In this document: piece after piece, positions 45,160 to 57,164 of the stretch
How positions within the stretch are numbered: the first letter of the stretch is position 1
Layout of the letters: each line of letters starts with the position of its first letter
Source: Alishewanella tabrizica
GTDB lineage: Bacteria; Pseudomonadota; Gammaproteobacteria; Enterobacterales; Alteromonadaceae
NCBI RefSeq assembly: GCF_014652375.1
Contig: NZ_BMYR01000009.1
Span: forward strand, 1 to 64,000
Direction of reading: 5' to 3'
Length of the DNA stretch: 64,000 nt
Notes under the pieces: generated by a model
Databases searched by the model: none
What the model saw: the letters and a program-made list of their open reading frames with translations, nothing else
Told to the model about the DNA's origin: nothing
Program-made: the position numbers and the translations under genes

Positions 45160-45634
45160 TCTTGAAGGGGATAACATTAAACCGGATCCTAAGCACGGAT
45201 CCGGCAAACCCCGACGGTACAATGCATAGCGGATCTTATGATCCCGTTATCCTCACGTTACTCACAATATATGATCTAAACTAAAGCAACTGTTGATAAG
45301 TATGCCTTAATACAGTTATTAAGCTGTATTTATCCAATTTATAAAAATATTATTTCGGTCTTCTGTGCATAAGTAGGGATCTTACACACGGGTTCAATGA
45401 CAACTGATCCAAGCTTGATCACAGGATCTGATCGATACTAATCGATTGATCCTATGCCAGAAAAACCGGTTATCCACCCAAAAACCCTTGCTTAATAGAA
45501 GTAATAACAGAAAAGATCTTAAAAAGATCCTATATATATTATACGGGATCCTGATCCGACATAGGCATTTCACTAAAGACCAGATCAAGCTACAATAGGC
45601 ACCCTAGTTAACTTGGTAAAGGATCGAGGCAACC
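45140..45634. other. oriC: Chromosomal replication origin oriC
   Basis: The gap between mioC and mnmG has the E. coli oriC design. Seen from mnmG: an AT-rich unwinding element (about 45505-45545) with two minus-strand 13-mers GATCTTTTTAAGA (45517-45529) and GATCTTTTCTGTT (45506-45518); an R1-like box (TTATCCACC, 45470-45478); an R2-like TTATGCACA (minus, 45364-45372); an R3-like TTATCCAAT (45330-45338); and an R4-like TTATCAACA (minus, 45291-45299). Orientations alternate as in E. coli. I count 18 GATC sites in 45158-45625, about ten times chance, implying Dam methylation and SeqA control. Confidence 0.93.
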
Positions 45635-47524
45635 ATGCTGTTTCAAGAAATATTTGATGTGATCGTAGTAGGTGGCGGACATGCAGGCACAGAAGCAGCA
45701 TTGGCATCAGCTCGTGCAGGCCAAAATACTTTATTACTCACACACAATATTGAAACACTGGGTCAAATGTCTTGTAATCCTGCTATTGGCGGTATTGGCA
45801 AAGGCCACCTGGTAAAAGAAATCGATGCGCTTGGTGGCGCGATGGCCATAGCAGCAGACAAAGGCGGCATTCAATTCCGTACCTTGAATAGTTCTAAAGG
45901 ACCTGCAGTGCGTGCAACACGCGCTCAAGCTGATCGTCAGTTATACCGTGCAGCAATAAGACAGATCCTAGAAAACCAGCCAAACCTCAAAATATTTCAA
46001 CAAGCATGTGATGATCTGATCGTAGAACAAGATCAAGTAAAAGGCGTTATCACACAAATGGGTTTAAAATTTCGCAGTAAAAGCGTTGTTTTAACCGTTG
46101 GAACTTTTTTAGGTGGCCAGATCCATATTGGTTTAGAACAATTTTCAGGAGGTAGAGCCGGAGATCCACCGTCCATCGCCTTAGCAAAACGCTTACGTGA
46201 ATTACCTTTCAGAGTAGATCGCTTAAAAACAGGAACGCCACCTCGCATCGATGCCAGAACAGTAGACTTCACGGTCATGCAAGCACAACCAGGTGATACG
46301 CCAACACCCGTATTCTCATTTCTTGGCAAGCAAAGTGATCACCCTATACAGATCCCATGTTATATCACCTACACCAATGAACAAACGCATGATGTTATTC
46401 GTAATAATTTAGACAGATCTCCTATGTACACAGGGGTAATTGAAGGCATAGGGCCACGCTATTGTCCATCAATTGAAGACAAAGTTATGCGCTTTGCTGA
46501 TAAAGATAAACACCAAATCTTTATCGAACCAGAAGGCTTAACAACACACGAACTCTACCCAAATGGGATCTCGACCAGCTTACCTTTTGATGTGCAATTA
46601 AGCATAGTTCGATCAATCAAAGGCATGGAAAACGCCTATATTACTCGTCCTGGTTATGCCATTGAGTATGATTTTTTTGATCCAAGAGATCTAAAAGCCA
46701 CACTAGAAACCAAATTTATTAAAGGGTTATTCTTTGCAGGCCAGATCAATGGTACTACAGGCTATGAAGAAGCCGGTGCTCAAGGCTTATTAGCCGGCTT
46801 AAATGCAGCATTATATGCTCAAGACTTAGAAGGCTGGTCACCAAGTCGTGACCAAGCTTACTTAGGTGTATTAGTCGATGATCTTACGACGCTAGGTACC
46901 AAAGAGCCCTATCGTATGTTTACTAGCCGCGCTGAATATCGCTTAATGCTGCGTGAAGATAACGCTGATGCCCGATTAACAGCTAAAGGCCGTGAGTTTG
47001 GTTTAGTTGACGATATTCGCTGGGCAGCATTTAACGAAAAAATGGAACACATTGAACTAGAACGGCAACGTTTACGGCAGAGTTGGATCCATCCGCAACA
47101 TACTGCGCTTAGCCAAGTCAATTTGTTACTTAAAACGCCTTTGACACGTGAAGCAAGTTTGGAAGAATTGATCCGCCGTCCAGAAATGACTTACCAGCAA
47201 TTATTGCAAATTAGCGATCTAGGCCCAGGCTTGGCTGATCCTATCGCGGCTGAGCAAGTGGAAATTCAAATAAAATATGAAGGCTATATCAATCGTCAAC
47301 AAGACGAAATCGCTAAACAACAGCGTAATGAGACAACAAAATTGCCACAAGGTTTTGATTATAAACAAGTAAAAGGGCTTTCTAACGAAGTAGTAGTAAA
47401 ACTTAACCAAACTCAACCCGAAACAGTTGGTCAAGCATCTAGGATCTCAGGAATAACACCAGCAGCAATATCATTACTGTTGGTCTATCTAAAGAAACAA
47501 GGTTTACTCCGTAAGAGCGCTTAA
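45635..47524 (+). CDS. mnmG: tRNA uridine-5-carboxymethylaminomethyl modification enzyme MnmG
   Basis: FAD-dependent partner of MnmE in modifying wobble U34 of tRNA. 629 residues with the N-terminal FAD motif [19 protein letters not shown] (about 11-29), the [14 protein letters not shown] block and the GidA signature [18 protein letters not shown] near 368-385. ATG start. The coding sequence itself carries unusually many GATC sites, an extension of the oriC pattern. rsmG follows after nine bases. Confidence 0.99.
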   Translation: MLFQEIFDVIVVGGGHAGTEAALASARAGQNTLLLTHNIETLGQMSCNPAIGGIGKGHLVKEIDALGGAMAIAADKGGIQFRTLNSSKGPAVRATRAQADRQLYRAAIRQILENQPNLKIFQQACDDLIVEQDQVKGVITQMGLKFRSKSVVLTVGTFLGGQIHIGLEQFSGGRAGDPPSIALAKRLRELPFRVDRLKTGTPPRIDARTVDFTVMQAQPGDTPTPVFSFLGKQSDHPIQIPCYITYTNEQTHDVIRNNLDRSPMYTGVIEGIGPRYCPSIEDKVMRFADKDKHQIFIEPEGLTTHELYPNGISTSLPFDVQLSIVRSIKGMENAYITRPGYAIEYDFFDPRDLKATLETKFIKGLFFAGQINGTTGYEEAGAQGLLAGLNAALYAQDLEGWSPSRDQAYLGVLVDDLTTLGTKEPYRMFTSRAEYRLMLREDNADARLTAKGREFGLVDDIRWAAFNEKMEHIELERQRLRQSWIHPQHTALSQVNLLLKTPLTREASLEELIRRPEMTYQQLLQISDLGPGLADPIAAEQVEIQIKYEGYINRQQDEIAKQQRNETTKLPQGFDYKQVKGLSNEVVVKLNQTQPETVGQASRISGITPAAISLLLVYLKKQGLLRKSA

Positions 47525-47533
47525 AGGATCTTT

Positions 47534-48160
47534 ATGCAAAGCTTAGTTGATCGTTTACGTAATTTAATTGCGAAAACATCTTTAGAATTAACAGAACACC
47601 AATTACAACAATGTATTGCTTATGTTTTGTTACTAGATAAATGGAACAGTGCTTACAATTTAACCTCTGTGCGTGATCCGCAGGAAATGCTAATAAAGCA
47701 TGTGTTAGATAGCTTAGTTGTTGCACCCCATTTGCAAGGAAACAACTTTATAGATGTGGGCACAGGACCTGGGTTACCTGGAATCTTGCTAGCAATTTAT
47801 TATCCTGATAAACACTTTACATTGTTAGACAGCCTTGGCAAAAGGATCCGTTTTTTAAATCAGGTAAAATTACAATTACAATTACAAAATGTGACGCCTT
47901 TACAGGCACGTGTAGAAGAGCACCATCTCGAGAACGGCTATGATGGCGTAATAAGTCGAGCTTTTGCCTCTCTTAATGATATGCTTAACTGGTGTAAGCA
48001 CTTACCCTCGGCAAACGGCCAGTTTTTCGCCATGAAGGGTGCTGCAGTGCAAGAAGAAATTGCAGCTTTACCGGATTTTGTTAAAGTAACAGCTATTAAA
48101 AATTTACAGGTACCAGAGCTGGATGCGCAACGTCATCTAGTGATATTGGCAAACGTTTAA
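47534..48160 (+). CDS. rsmG: 16S rRNA (guanine-527-N7)-methyltransferase
   Basis: Methylates G527 of 16S rRNA in the decoding region. 208 residues; SAM site [17 protein letters not shown] near 74-90 and [15 protein letters not shown] near 98-112, then the RAFASL motif. AGGATC ribosome site and ATG start, nine bases after mnmG; parA follows 17 bases on. The mnmG-rsmG-parA-parB order is the classic oriC flank. Confidence 0.98.
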   Translation: MQSLVDRLRNLIAKTSLELTEHQLQQCIAYVLLLDKWNSAYNLTSVRDPQEMLIKHVLDSLVVAPHLQGNNFIDVGTGPGLPGILLAIYYPDKHFTLLDSLGKRIRFLNQVKLQLQLQNVTPLQARVEEHHLENGYDGVISRAFASLNDMLNWCKHLPSANGQFFAMKGAAVQEEIAALPDFVKVTAIKNLQVPELDAQRHLVILANV

Positions 48161-48177
48161 CCAACAAGAGGGATCCC

Positions 48178-48975
48178 GTGGGCAAAGTCATCGCAATAGC
48201 TAACCAAAAAGGCGGCGTGGGTAAAACAACCACAGCGGTGAATTTGGCTGCTTCTATGGCAGCAACTAAACGTAAAGTGCTATTAATAGATCTCGATCCT
48301 CAAGGCAACGCTACAATGGGCAGTGGCGTTGATAAATACGAACTGGCTGCCAGTGCTTATGAGCTTTTAATCGATGAAAAACCGCTCTCAGACGTTGTTG
48401 TGAAAGAAACAACGGGTGGATATCATTTAATCGGCGCTAATTCAGATGTCACCGCTGCAGAAGTCCGTTTAATGGATGTTTTTGCGCGAGAATTGCGTTT
48501 GCGTACTGCCTTGAAAGCTTACAAAAGCAGCTACGATTATATTTTTATTGATTGCCCACCTTCACTAAACATGCTAACGGTAAATGCCATGGCTGCAGCT
48601 GACAGTGTACTGGTACCTATGCAATGCGAATATTTTGCGTTAGAAGGCCTAACCGCGTTAGTCGATACGATCAATAAACTCGCCGCTGTTATTAACGCAG
48701 ATCTGAAAATTGAAGGGATTTTACGAACCATGTATGATCCTCGCAATCGTCTAGCTAACGATGTTTCTGAGCAATTAAAACAACATTTTGGAGACAAAGT
48801 GTATCGTGCTGTTATTCCAAGAAACGTTCGTTTAGCAGAAGCCCCTAGTTTCGGTAGCCCTGTGATGTATTACGATAAAAGCTCAACAGGGGCAAAAGCC
48901 TATTTAGCATTAGCAGGTGAAATACTGCGCCGATCAGAAAAAAAAGCCAGTAGCGCACCCTCCGTTGCTCTCTAA
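48178..48975 (+). CDS. parA: Chromosome partitioning ATPase ParA
   Basis: Deviant Walker A ATPase that moves ParB-parS complexes to segregate the origin. 265 residues with KGGVGKTTTAVNLAASM (11-27), Walker A' LLIDLDPQGNATMGS (about 36-50) and DCPPSLNMLTVNA near 123-135. The start is GTG at 48178 with an AGAGGGAT ribosome site. parB follows after 25 bases; both act on the parS sites in recF. Confidence 0.98.
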   Translation: MGKVIAIANQKGGVGKTTTAVNLAASMAATKRKVLLIDLDPQGNATMGSGVDKYELAASAYELLIDEKPLSDVVVKETTGGYHLIGANSDVTAAEVRLMDVFARELRLRTALKAYKSSYDYIFIDCPPSLNMLTVNAMAAADSVLVPMQCEYFALEGLTALVDTINKLAAVINADLKIEGILRTMYDPRNRLANDVSEQLKQHFGDKVYRAVIPRNVRLAEAPSFGSPVMYYDKSSTGAKAYLALAGEILRRSEKKASSAPSVAL

Positions 48976-49000
48976 CGGTTCATAAGGAATTTAAACTCGC

Positions 49001-49873
49001 ATGTCTTTAAAAAAACGCGGTCTAGGAAGAGGACTCGATGCATTACTTACGTCGAGTAAACCGGCAAGCGCCGTTGTTGCAATGCCCGTATCAGAGCTAC
49101 AAGTATTGCCCGTAGAATTTTTACGGCCGGGTAAATATCAACCACGTAAAGATATGTCGCAAGATGCCCTGGAAGATCTGGCTAACTCAATAAAAGCACA
49201 AGGTGTGATCCAGCCTATAGTGGTAAGAACCTTAGGCGAAAACCAATACGAAATTATCGCAGGGGAACGTCGCTGGCGCGCCGCACAATTAGCCCAATTA
49301 GCCGAAATACCCTGTTTAATTAAGAATGTACCCGATGAAGCTGCTGTCGCTATTGCCTTAATTGAAAACATTCAGCGTGAAGATCTAAATGCAATGGAAG
49401 AAGCCATTGCGTTACAACGCTTACTGTCAGAATTTGAGTTAACACATCAACAAGTTGCTGACGCTGTCGGCAAATCACGCGCATCCGTAAGTAATTTATT
49501 ACGCCTTAACCAGTTGAATGACGATGTAAAATTATTACTAGAACACGGCGATATAGAAATGGGACATGCTCGTGCGCTACTGGCTTTAGAAGGTAACACG
49601 CAATCAGATGCAGCGCGCTTAGTGGCAGCTAAGCAAATGACGGTAAGAGATACGGAAAATCTGGTCAGAAAGATTTTAGAGCCAGCGCCAACACCAGAGC
49701 CCAAAGTAAAAGACCCAGATGTTTCTGCGTTAGAACAACGCTTAGCTGAGCATTTTGCTGCTCAAGTACATATTGATTACAACAAAAAGGGCAAAGGCAG
49801 TTTAGTCATAAACTACAGTAGCCTGAACGAACTGGATGGTATTTTAGACAAATTAAAGTTAGGCGAAATCTAA
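49001..49873 (+). CDS. parB: Chromosome partitioning protein ParB
   Basis: CTP-dependent DNA clamp that binds parS and spreads. 290 residues: N-terminal basic RGLGRGLDALL motif (ParA-stimulating region), ParB nuclease-like CTP domain with GERRWRAAQLA near 86-96 and ENIQREDLNAMEEA, a central helix-turn-helix (HQQVADAVGKSRASVSNLLR near 148-167) and a C-terminal dimerisation domain. ATG start. Confidence 0.98.
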   Translation: MSLKKRGLGRGLDALLTSSKPASAVVAMPVSELQVLPVEFLRPGKYQPRKDMSQDALEDLANSIKAQGVIQPIVVRTLGENQYEIIAGERRWRAAQLAQLAEIPCLIKNVPDEAAVAIALIENIQREDLNAMEEAIALQRLLSEFELTHQQVADAVGKSRASVSNLLRLNQLNDDVKLLLEHGDIEMGHARALLALEGNTQSDAARLVAAKQMTVRDTENLVRKILEPAPTPEPKVKDPDVSALEQRLAEHFAAQVHIDYNKKGKGSLVINYSSLNELDGILDKLKLGEI

Positions 49874-49928
49874 GCGGAGAATTCTGTTTTCGAATCAGCT
49901 ACAAGACTATAGTTGCAACCGCTTTTTG

Positions 49929-49956
49929 TTGCAAAAGAGGGCAAGTTAAGTATACT
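49929..49956 (+). promoter_or_regulatory. atp operon promoter
   Basis: -35 TTGCAA (49929-49934), 16-base spacer, -10 TATACT (49951-49956), about 54 bases upstream of atpI and just past parB. Confidence 0.6.
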
Positions 49957-50009
49957 TGCGGCTGCTTTTTTGCCTAAGTTTGCCGGCATGAATTGTAACT
50001 GGAGATGTA

Positions 50010-50384
50010 ATGCAACCAAATCCGCGACAGGTAAGAATTTCAGCTTATAAACTGGTCGCTTTTCAGGTTGTTGTGGCAGCATTAACTGCCCTGTATTTTG
50101 TTATTACCAGTGATGAATTAGCAGCAAAGTCTGCGTTTAAAGGTGGACTTATAGCCGCTGTACCAAATTTTGTGTTTGCGTTGATCGCTTTTTGGACCTT
50201 GGGTCGTGGCAGCGTAGAACAAGCGAAGACGGCGATGATGCGCGGTCATTCGTTGAAAATAATTTTGACCATAGTGTTGTTCGCAGTGGTTATGCAACAG
50301 GAAATCGCAGCAGGCCCTCTGATGCTCGGTTTTATCCTGACGCTACTGGCACAATGGTCAACAGCAATTTTCTTTAAACATTGA
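50010..50384 (+). CDS. atpI: ATP synthase accessory protein AtpI
   Basis: Small membrane protein that assists assembly of the c-ring; not part of the finished enzyme. 124 residues with four hydrophobic segments (about 17-35, 43-65, 85-100, 102-118). First gene of the atp operon, 15 bases before atpB. Identity rests mainly on place, size and membrane pattern. Confidence 0.92.
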   Translation: MQPNPRQVRISAYKLVAFQVVVAALTALYFVITSDELAAKSAFKGGLIAAVPNFVFALIAFWTLGRGSVEQAKTAMMRGHSLKIILTIVLFAVVMQQEIAAGPLMLGFILTLLAQWSTAIFFKH

Positions 50385-50396
50385 TTATTGGGATGA

Positions 50397-51576
<1,180 letters not shown>

Positions 51577-51628
51577 TTCTCTGACGTTTAGCTAAACCAA
51601 GAACTAACTTAACTAAGGAGGAGCGGAC

Positions 51629-52099
51629 GTGAATCTGACTCTGACTATAATTGGACAGATGATTGCATTTGCAGTCTTCGTGCTGTTCTGTATGAAGTAC
51701 ATATGGCCACCGCTGATGAACGCGATTGAAGCGCGTCAAAAGAAAATCGCGGACGGCTTATCGGCCTCAGACAGAGCTGAAAAAGACCTGGCGTTAGCGC
51801 AGGACAAAGCTAAAGATCAGCTGAAAGATGCCAAAGTGCAAGCTGCTGAAATCATTGACCAAGCGCGTAAGCGTGAAGCTAAGTTGATTGACGAAGCCGT
51901 TGCGAAAGCCAATGCCGAACGTGAGGTTATTTTGGCACATGCGAAAGCCGAGGTTGAAGCTGAGCGTAACCGTTTACGTGAAGATTTACGCAAACAAGTT
52001 GCTGCTCTTGCGGTTGCCGGTGCAGAGAAAATTTTGCAACGCTCAATTGACGAAGCTGCGCACGCAGACATTCTGGAAAAATTGGTACAAGAACTGTAA
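51629..52099 (+). CDS. atpF: ATP synthase F0 subunit b
   Basis: Peripheral stalk subunit linking F0 to F1. 156 residues, as in E. coli: one N-terminal membrane helix (about 4-26) and a long charged coiled coil. The start is GTG at 51629, supported by a strong AAGGAGGAG ribosome site (51615-51623). Confidence 0.98.
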   Translation: MNLTLTIIGQMIAFAVFVLFCMKYIWPPLMNAIEARQKKIADGLSASDRAEKDLALAQDKAKDQLKDAKVQAAEIIDQARKREAKLIDEAVAKANAEREVILAHAKAEVEAERNRLREDLRKQVAALAVAGAEKILQRSIDEAAHADILEKLVQEL

Positions 52100-52110
52100 G
52101 AGGATGAGCT

Positions 52111-52644
52111 ATGTCTGATTTGACGAATATCGCTCGTCCATATGCTAAAGCTGCCTTTGATTTTGCTGTAGAGCAAAATGCCCTGGCTACTTGGCTAGAG
52201 ATGTTAGTGTTTGCTGCCGAGGTTGCGAAAAACGACCAGGTAGCAGCGCTACTTCGAACTACAGGTATTGCTGAAGAGCAAGCCAACCTTTTTATCCAGG
52301 TATGTGGTGAGCAACTTAATGCACATGGCCAAAACTTTATTAAAGTGATGGCAGAAAATCACCGCTTGTTGGCGTTACCTGATGTGTTAGCGACCTTTGT
52401 TGAACATAAAGCAGAGTATGAAAAAGAAATTACAGTTGATGTAACTTCGGCTTCGGTACTCAATGCTGCACAACAAGACAAGTTAATTGCTGCACTCTCG
52501 AAACGCTTACAACGCAAGGTTAAATTGAACTGTAGCGTGAATCCTAACGTGGTTGGCGGTGTGCTGATCCGTGCAGGTGACATGGTAATTGATGGCTCGG
52601 TCCGCGGTAAGCTGGATCGTTTAGCAACTGCGCTGCAGTCGTAA
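52111..52644 (+). CDS. atpH: ATP synthase F1 subunit delta
   Basis: Joins the b-stalk to the top of F1. 177 residues; N-terminal helical bundle beginning [16 protein letters not shown] and the C-terminal signature [20 protein letters not shown] near 150-170. Ribosome site AGGA; 11 bases after atpF. Confidence 0.98.
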   Translation: MSDLTNIARPYAKAAFDFAVEQNALATWLEMLVFAAEVAKNDQVAALLRTTGIAEEQANLFIQVCGEQLNAHGQNFIKVMAENHRLLALPDVLATFVEHKAEYEKEITVDVTSASVLNAAQQDKLIAALSKRLQRKVKLNCSVNPNVVGGVLIRAGDMVIDGSVRGKLDRLATALQS

Positions 52645-52657
52645 TGGGGAACAGAGA

Positions 52658-54199
52658 ATGCAACTGAATTCCACAGAAATATCTGAACTGATCAAAAGTC
52701 GTATTGCTCAGTTTGACGTGGTCAGTGAAGCTCGTAACGAAGGGACTATCGTTCAGGTAACTGACGGTATCATTCGGATCAATGGCCTAGCAGACTGTAT
52801 GCAAGGCGAAATGATTGAGCTTCCTGGCAGCCGTTATGCAATCGCACTGAACTTAGAGCGTAACTCAGTAGGTGCGGTAGTAATGGGTCCTTATGCGGAC
52901 TTAACGGAAGGCACCAAAGTTAAAAGTACTGGCCGTATCCTTGAAGTACCAGTAGGCCCAGGCCTGTTAGGTCGTGTGGTTAACACCCTAGGTGCACCTA
53001 TTGATGGTAAAGGCCCAGTAGAAGCAGCCGGTTTTGAGCCTGTTGAAAAAATTGCACCAGGTGTAATCGATCGTCAATCAGTCGATCAACCGATGCAAAC
53101 TGGTTATAAATCTGTTGATGCGATGATTCCAATCGGCCGCGGCCAACGTGAATTATTAATCGGTGACCGTCAGACCGGTAAAACGGCACTGGCCATTGAC
53201 GCTATCATCAACCAGAAAGGTACAGGTGTTAAGTGCGTATACGTAGCAATTGGCCAAAAAGCCTCTACTATTGCTAACGTAGTACGTAAACTGGAAGAGC
53301 ACGGCGCGTTGGCACACACTATTGTGGTTGTAGCCTCAGCTTCTGAAGCCGCTGCACTGCAGTTCTTAGCCCCGTACTCTGGTTGTACTATGGGTGAATA
53401 CTTCCGTGACAACGGTGAAGATGCGCTGATCGTATACGATGATTTGTCTAAGCAAGCTGTTGCTTACCGTCAAATCTCATTACTGTTACGTCGTCCACCA
53501 GGTCGTGAAGCTTACCCAGGTGACGTATTCTATCTTCACTCACGTTTGTTAGAGCGTGCATCTCGTGTTAATGCTGATTATGTTGAGCGTTACACCAAAG
53601 GTGCGGTAACAGGTAAAACCGGTTCGTTAACCGCTTTACCAATTATCGAAACGCAAGCGGGTGACGTATCAGCATTCGTACCAACCAACGTAATTTCAAT
53701 TACCGATGGTCAGATCTTCTTAGAAACTGACTTATTTAACGCCGGTATTCGTCCAGCGGTTAACGCCGGTATTTCGGTATCACGCGTTGGTGGTGCAGCA
53801 CAAACGAAAATCATCAAAAAGCTAGGTGGTGGTATCCGTTTAGCTTTAGCACAGTACTCAGAATTAGCCGCGTTCGCGCAGTTTGCTTCTGACTTAGACG
53901 ATGCGACCCGCGCCCAGTTAGAGCACGGTCAAAAAGTTACTGAGCTGATGAAACAGTTACAATACAGCCCAATGTCAGTAGCCGAGATGGGTATTTCTAT
54001 CTTCGCTATTGAAAAAGGTTTTATGAAAGATGTAGACGTAGCCAAAATCTTAGATTTTGAAGCCGGCTTAATCTCTTTTATGAAGTCTGAGCATGCTGAG
54101 CTGATGACTGAGATCGACAAAACCGGTAACTACAACGATAAAATTGAGTCTACATTTAAAGCCGCTATTGAGAAATTCAAAGCAACGCAGACTTGGTAA
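52658..54199 (+). CDS. atpA: ATP synthase F1 subunit alpha
   Basis: Non-catalytic nucleotide-binding subunit of F1. 513 residues, same length as E. coli. Walker [10 protein letters not shown] near 169-177 and the [20 protein letters not shown] block near 281-300 with the Arg finger further on ([10 protein letters not shown] near 370). 13 bases after atpH. Confidence 0.99.
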   Translation: MQLNSTEISELIKSRIAQFDVVSEARNEGTIVQVTDGIIRINGLADCMQGEMIELPGSRYAIALNLERNSVGAVVMGPYADLTEGTKVKSTGRILEVPVGPGLLGRVVNTLGAPIDGKGPVEAAGFEPVEKIAPGVIDRQSVDQPMQTGYKSVDAMIPIGRGQRELLIGDRQTGKTALAIDAIINQKGTGVKCVYVAIGQKASTIANVVRKLEEHGALAHTIVVVASASEAAALQFLAPYSGCTMGEYFRDNGEDALIVYDDLSKQAVAYRQISLLLRRPPGREAYPGDVFYLHSRLLERASRVNADYVERYTKGAVTGKTGSLTALPIIETQAGDVSAFVPTNVISITDGQIFLETDLFNAGIRPAVNAGISVSRVGGAAQTKIIKKLGGGIRLALAQYSELAAFAQFASDLDDATRAQLEHGQKVTELMKQLQYSPMSVAEMGISIFAIEKGFMKDVDVAKILDFEAGLISFMKSEHAELMTEIDKTGNYNDKIESTFKAAIEKFKATQTW

Positions 54200-54252
54200 G
54201 CAATGTGGGCAGCTAAGCTGCCCCATTCGTTGAATTAATCGGAGATACAGTC

Positions 54253-55116
54253 ATGGCCGGTGGTAAAGAGATAAAAAGTAAGATTGGGAGTATTAATAAT
54301 ACTCGCAAGATCACCAGTGCTATGGAAAAAGTTGCGGTCAGTAAAATGCGCAAAGCGCAAGACCGCGTGGCTGCAACTCGCCCATACGCTGAAGGTATGC
54401 GCAAAGTGATTGGTAACGTTGCCAATGGTAACCTGGAATACCGCCATCCGTATTTAGCGGATCGTGAGGTAAAGCGGGTTGGCTATATTGTCATCTCTAC
54501 TGATCGTGGTCTTTGTGGTGGCCTGAATACCAACGAATTTAAAAAAATCGCCGTTGATCTTAAGCGTTGGAAAGACCAAGGTATTAGCGCTGAGTTTGCC
54601 GTTATAGGTAACAAAGCAACAGCCTTCTTTAAACGTTTTGGTGGTAAAGTTGTTGCTGCCCAGGCAGGTTCAGGTGATGTACCCAAGTTGGCCAATGTGA
54701 TTGGTTCGGTGCAAGTCATGCTAAAAGCATTCGACGAAGGCCGGATTGACCGCTTATTTCTGGTGTACAACAAATTTGTTAACACCATGAAACAAGAGCC
54801 AGTGATCGATCAATTGCTACCTTTGCCTAAAACAGACCTCGCGAAGCGTGAGCACAGCTGGGACTATATATACGAGCCAGATCCACAACCCATTTTGGAT
54901 ATGCTACTAACTCGTTATATGGAATCACAAGTTTACCAAGGTGTTGTTGAGAATTTAGCCAGTGAACAAGCTGCCCGTATGGTAGCGATGAAAGCGGCTA
55001 CCGACAACGCGGGTAACCTAATGGATGACCTGAAGCTGGTTTACAACAAAGCACGTCAAGCCGCTATTACCCAAGAATTGAGCGAAATTGTCGCGGGTGC
55101 AGCAGCGGTAGGCTAA
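54253..55116 (+). CDS. atpG: ATP synthase F1 subunit gamma
   Basis: Central rotating shaft. 287 residues; long N-terminal helix with [19 protein letters not shown] and the C-terminal [20 protein letters not shown] signature near 245-264. ATG with a CGGAG ribosome site, 53 bases after atpA. Confidence 0.99.
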   Translation: MAGGKEIKSKIGSINNTRKITSAMEKVAVSKMRKAQDRVAATRPYAEGMRKVIGNVANGNLEYRHPYLADREVKRVGYIVISTDRGLCGGLNTNEFKKIAVDLKRWKDQGISAEFAVIGNKATAFFKRFGGKVVAAQAGSGDVPKLANVIGSVQVMLKAFDEGRIDRLFLVYNKFVNTMKQEPVIDQLLPLPKTDLAKREHSWDYIYEPDPQPILDMLLTRYMESQVYQGVVENLASEQAARMVAMKAATDNAGNLMDDLKLVYNKARQAAITQELSEIVAGAAAVG

Positions 55117-55139
55117 GGTATTAAGTTTTGCAAAATTGA

Positions 55140-56534
<1,395 letters not shown>

Positions 56535-56556
56535 GTTCAGGCTTTAGGAGAGCGAC

Positions 56557-56973
56557 ATGGCGATGACAGTGCAACTGGATGTAGTAAGTGCCGAAGAAAA
56601 AATTTTCTCAGGCCTTGTTGAATCCGTGCAGGTCACAGGCAGTGAGGGTGAGTTAGGGTTTTTACCTTTTCACGCCCCGTTACTGACCACCCTGAAACCT
56701 GGCATGGTCCGTATCGTAAAACAGTTTGGTGAAGAGCATTTAATTTATGTGGCTGGGGGTGTTATTGAAGTACAACCAGACGCAATTACAGTGCTATCAG
56801 ATGTTGCGGTACGTGGCGAAGACTTAGATGAGCAAGCTGCTTTAGACGCCCAAAAACAGGCAGAAGAAGCGATGCAGCATGCCAGCGCTGACTTTAATTA
56901 CGCCGAAGCTGCTGCACAATTGGCTGAAGCCATTGCCCAGCTGCGTATTATTCAGAAAATGCGCAAGAAGTAA
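56557..56973 (+). CDS. atpC: ATP synthase F1 subunit epsilon
   Basis: Rotor subunit that also restrains ATP hydrolysis. 138 residues: N-terminal beta-sandwich (about 1-87, with [19 protein letters not shown]) and C-terminal helical hairpin. Last gene of the operon, ending at a strong terminator. Confidence 0.98.
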   Translation: MAMTVQLDVVSAEEKIFSGLVESVQVTGSEGELGFLPFHAPLLTTLKPGMVRIVKQFGEEHLIYVAGGVIEVQPDAITVLSDVAVRGEDLDEQAALDAQKQAEEAMQHASADFNYAEAAAQLAEAIAQLRIIQKMRKK

Positions 56974-56985
56974 GTTTACGTATGC

Positions 56986-57014
56986 AAAAAAGCCACCTTC
57001 GGGTGGCTTTTTTT
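56986..57014 (+). terminator. Terminator of the atp operon
   Basis: Stem AAAGCCACC/GGTGGCTTT with a TTCG tetraloop and T7 tail. Confidence 0.92.
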
Positions 57015-57164
57015 ATTGTAAAATACGCCAGTTGTACCTTATATAAACAAAAATACTGGCAAAAAATTAAAATCAATTTACCTTTTTTCACAGCTTGTTT
57101 CCTTATTAAAAGCGCTTTATATTAATTTAGTTACCACCATAATAAAAATCACAGGATAAAACCT

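Noticed and set aside
47145-47150. CACGTG in mnmG as a third parS
   Set aside because: The left flank does not match the parS consensus and the right flank has a mismatch.
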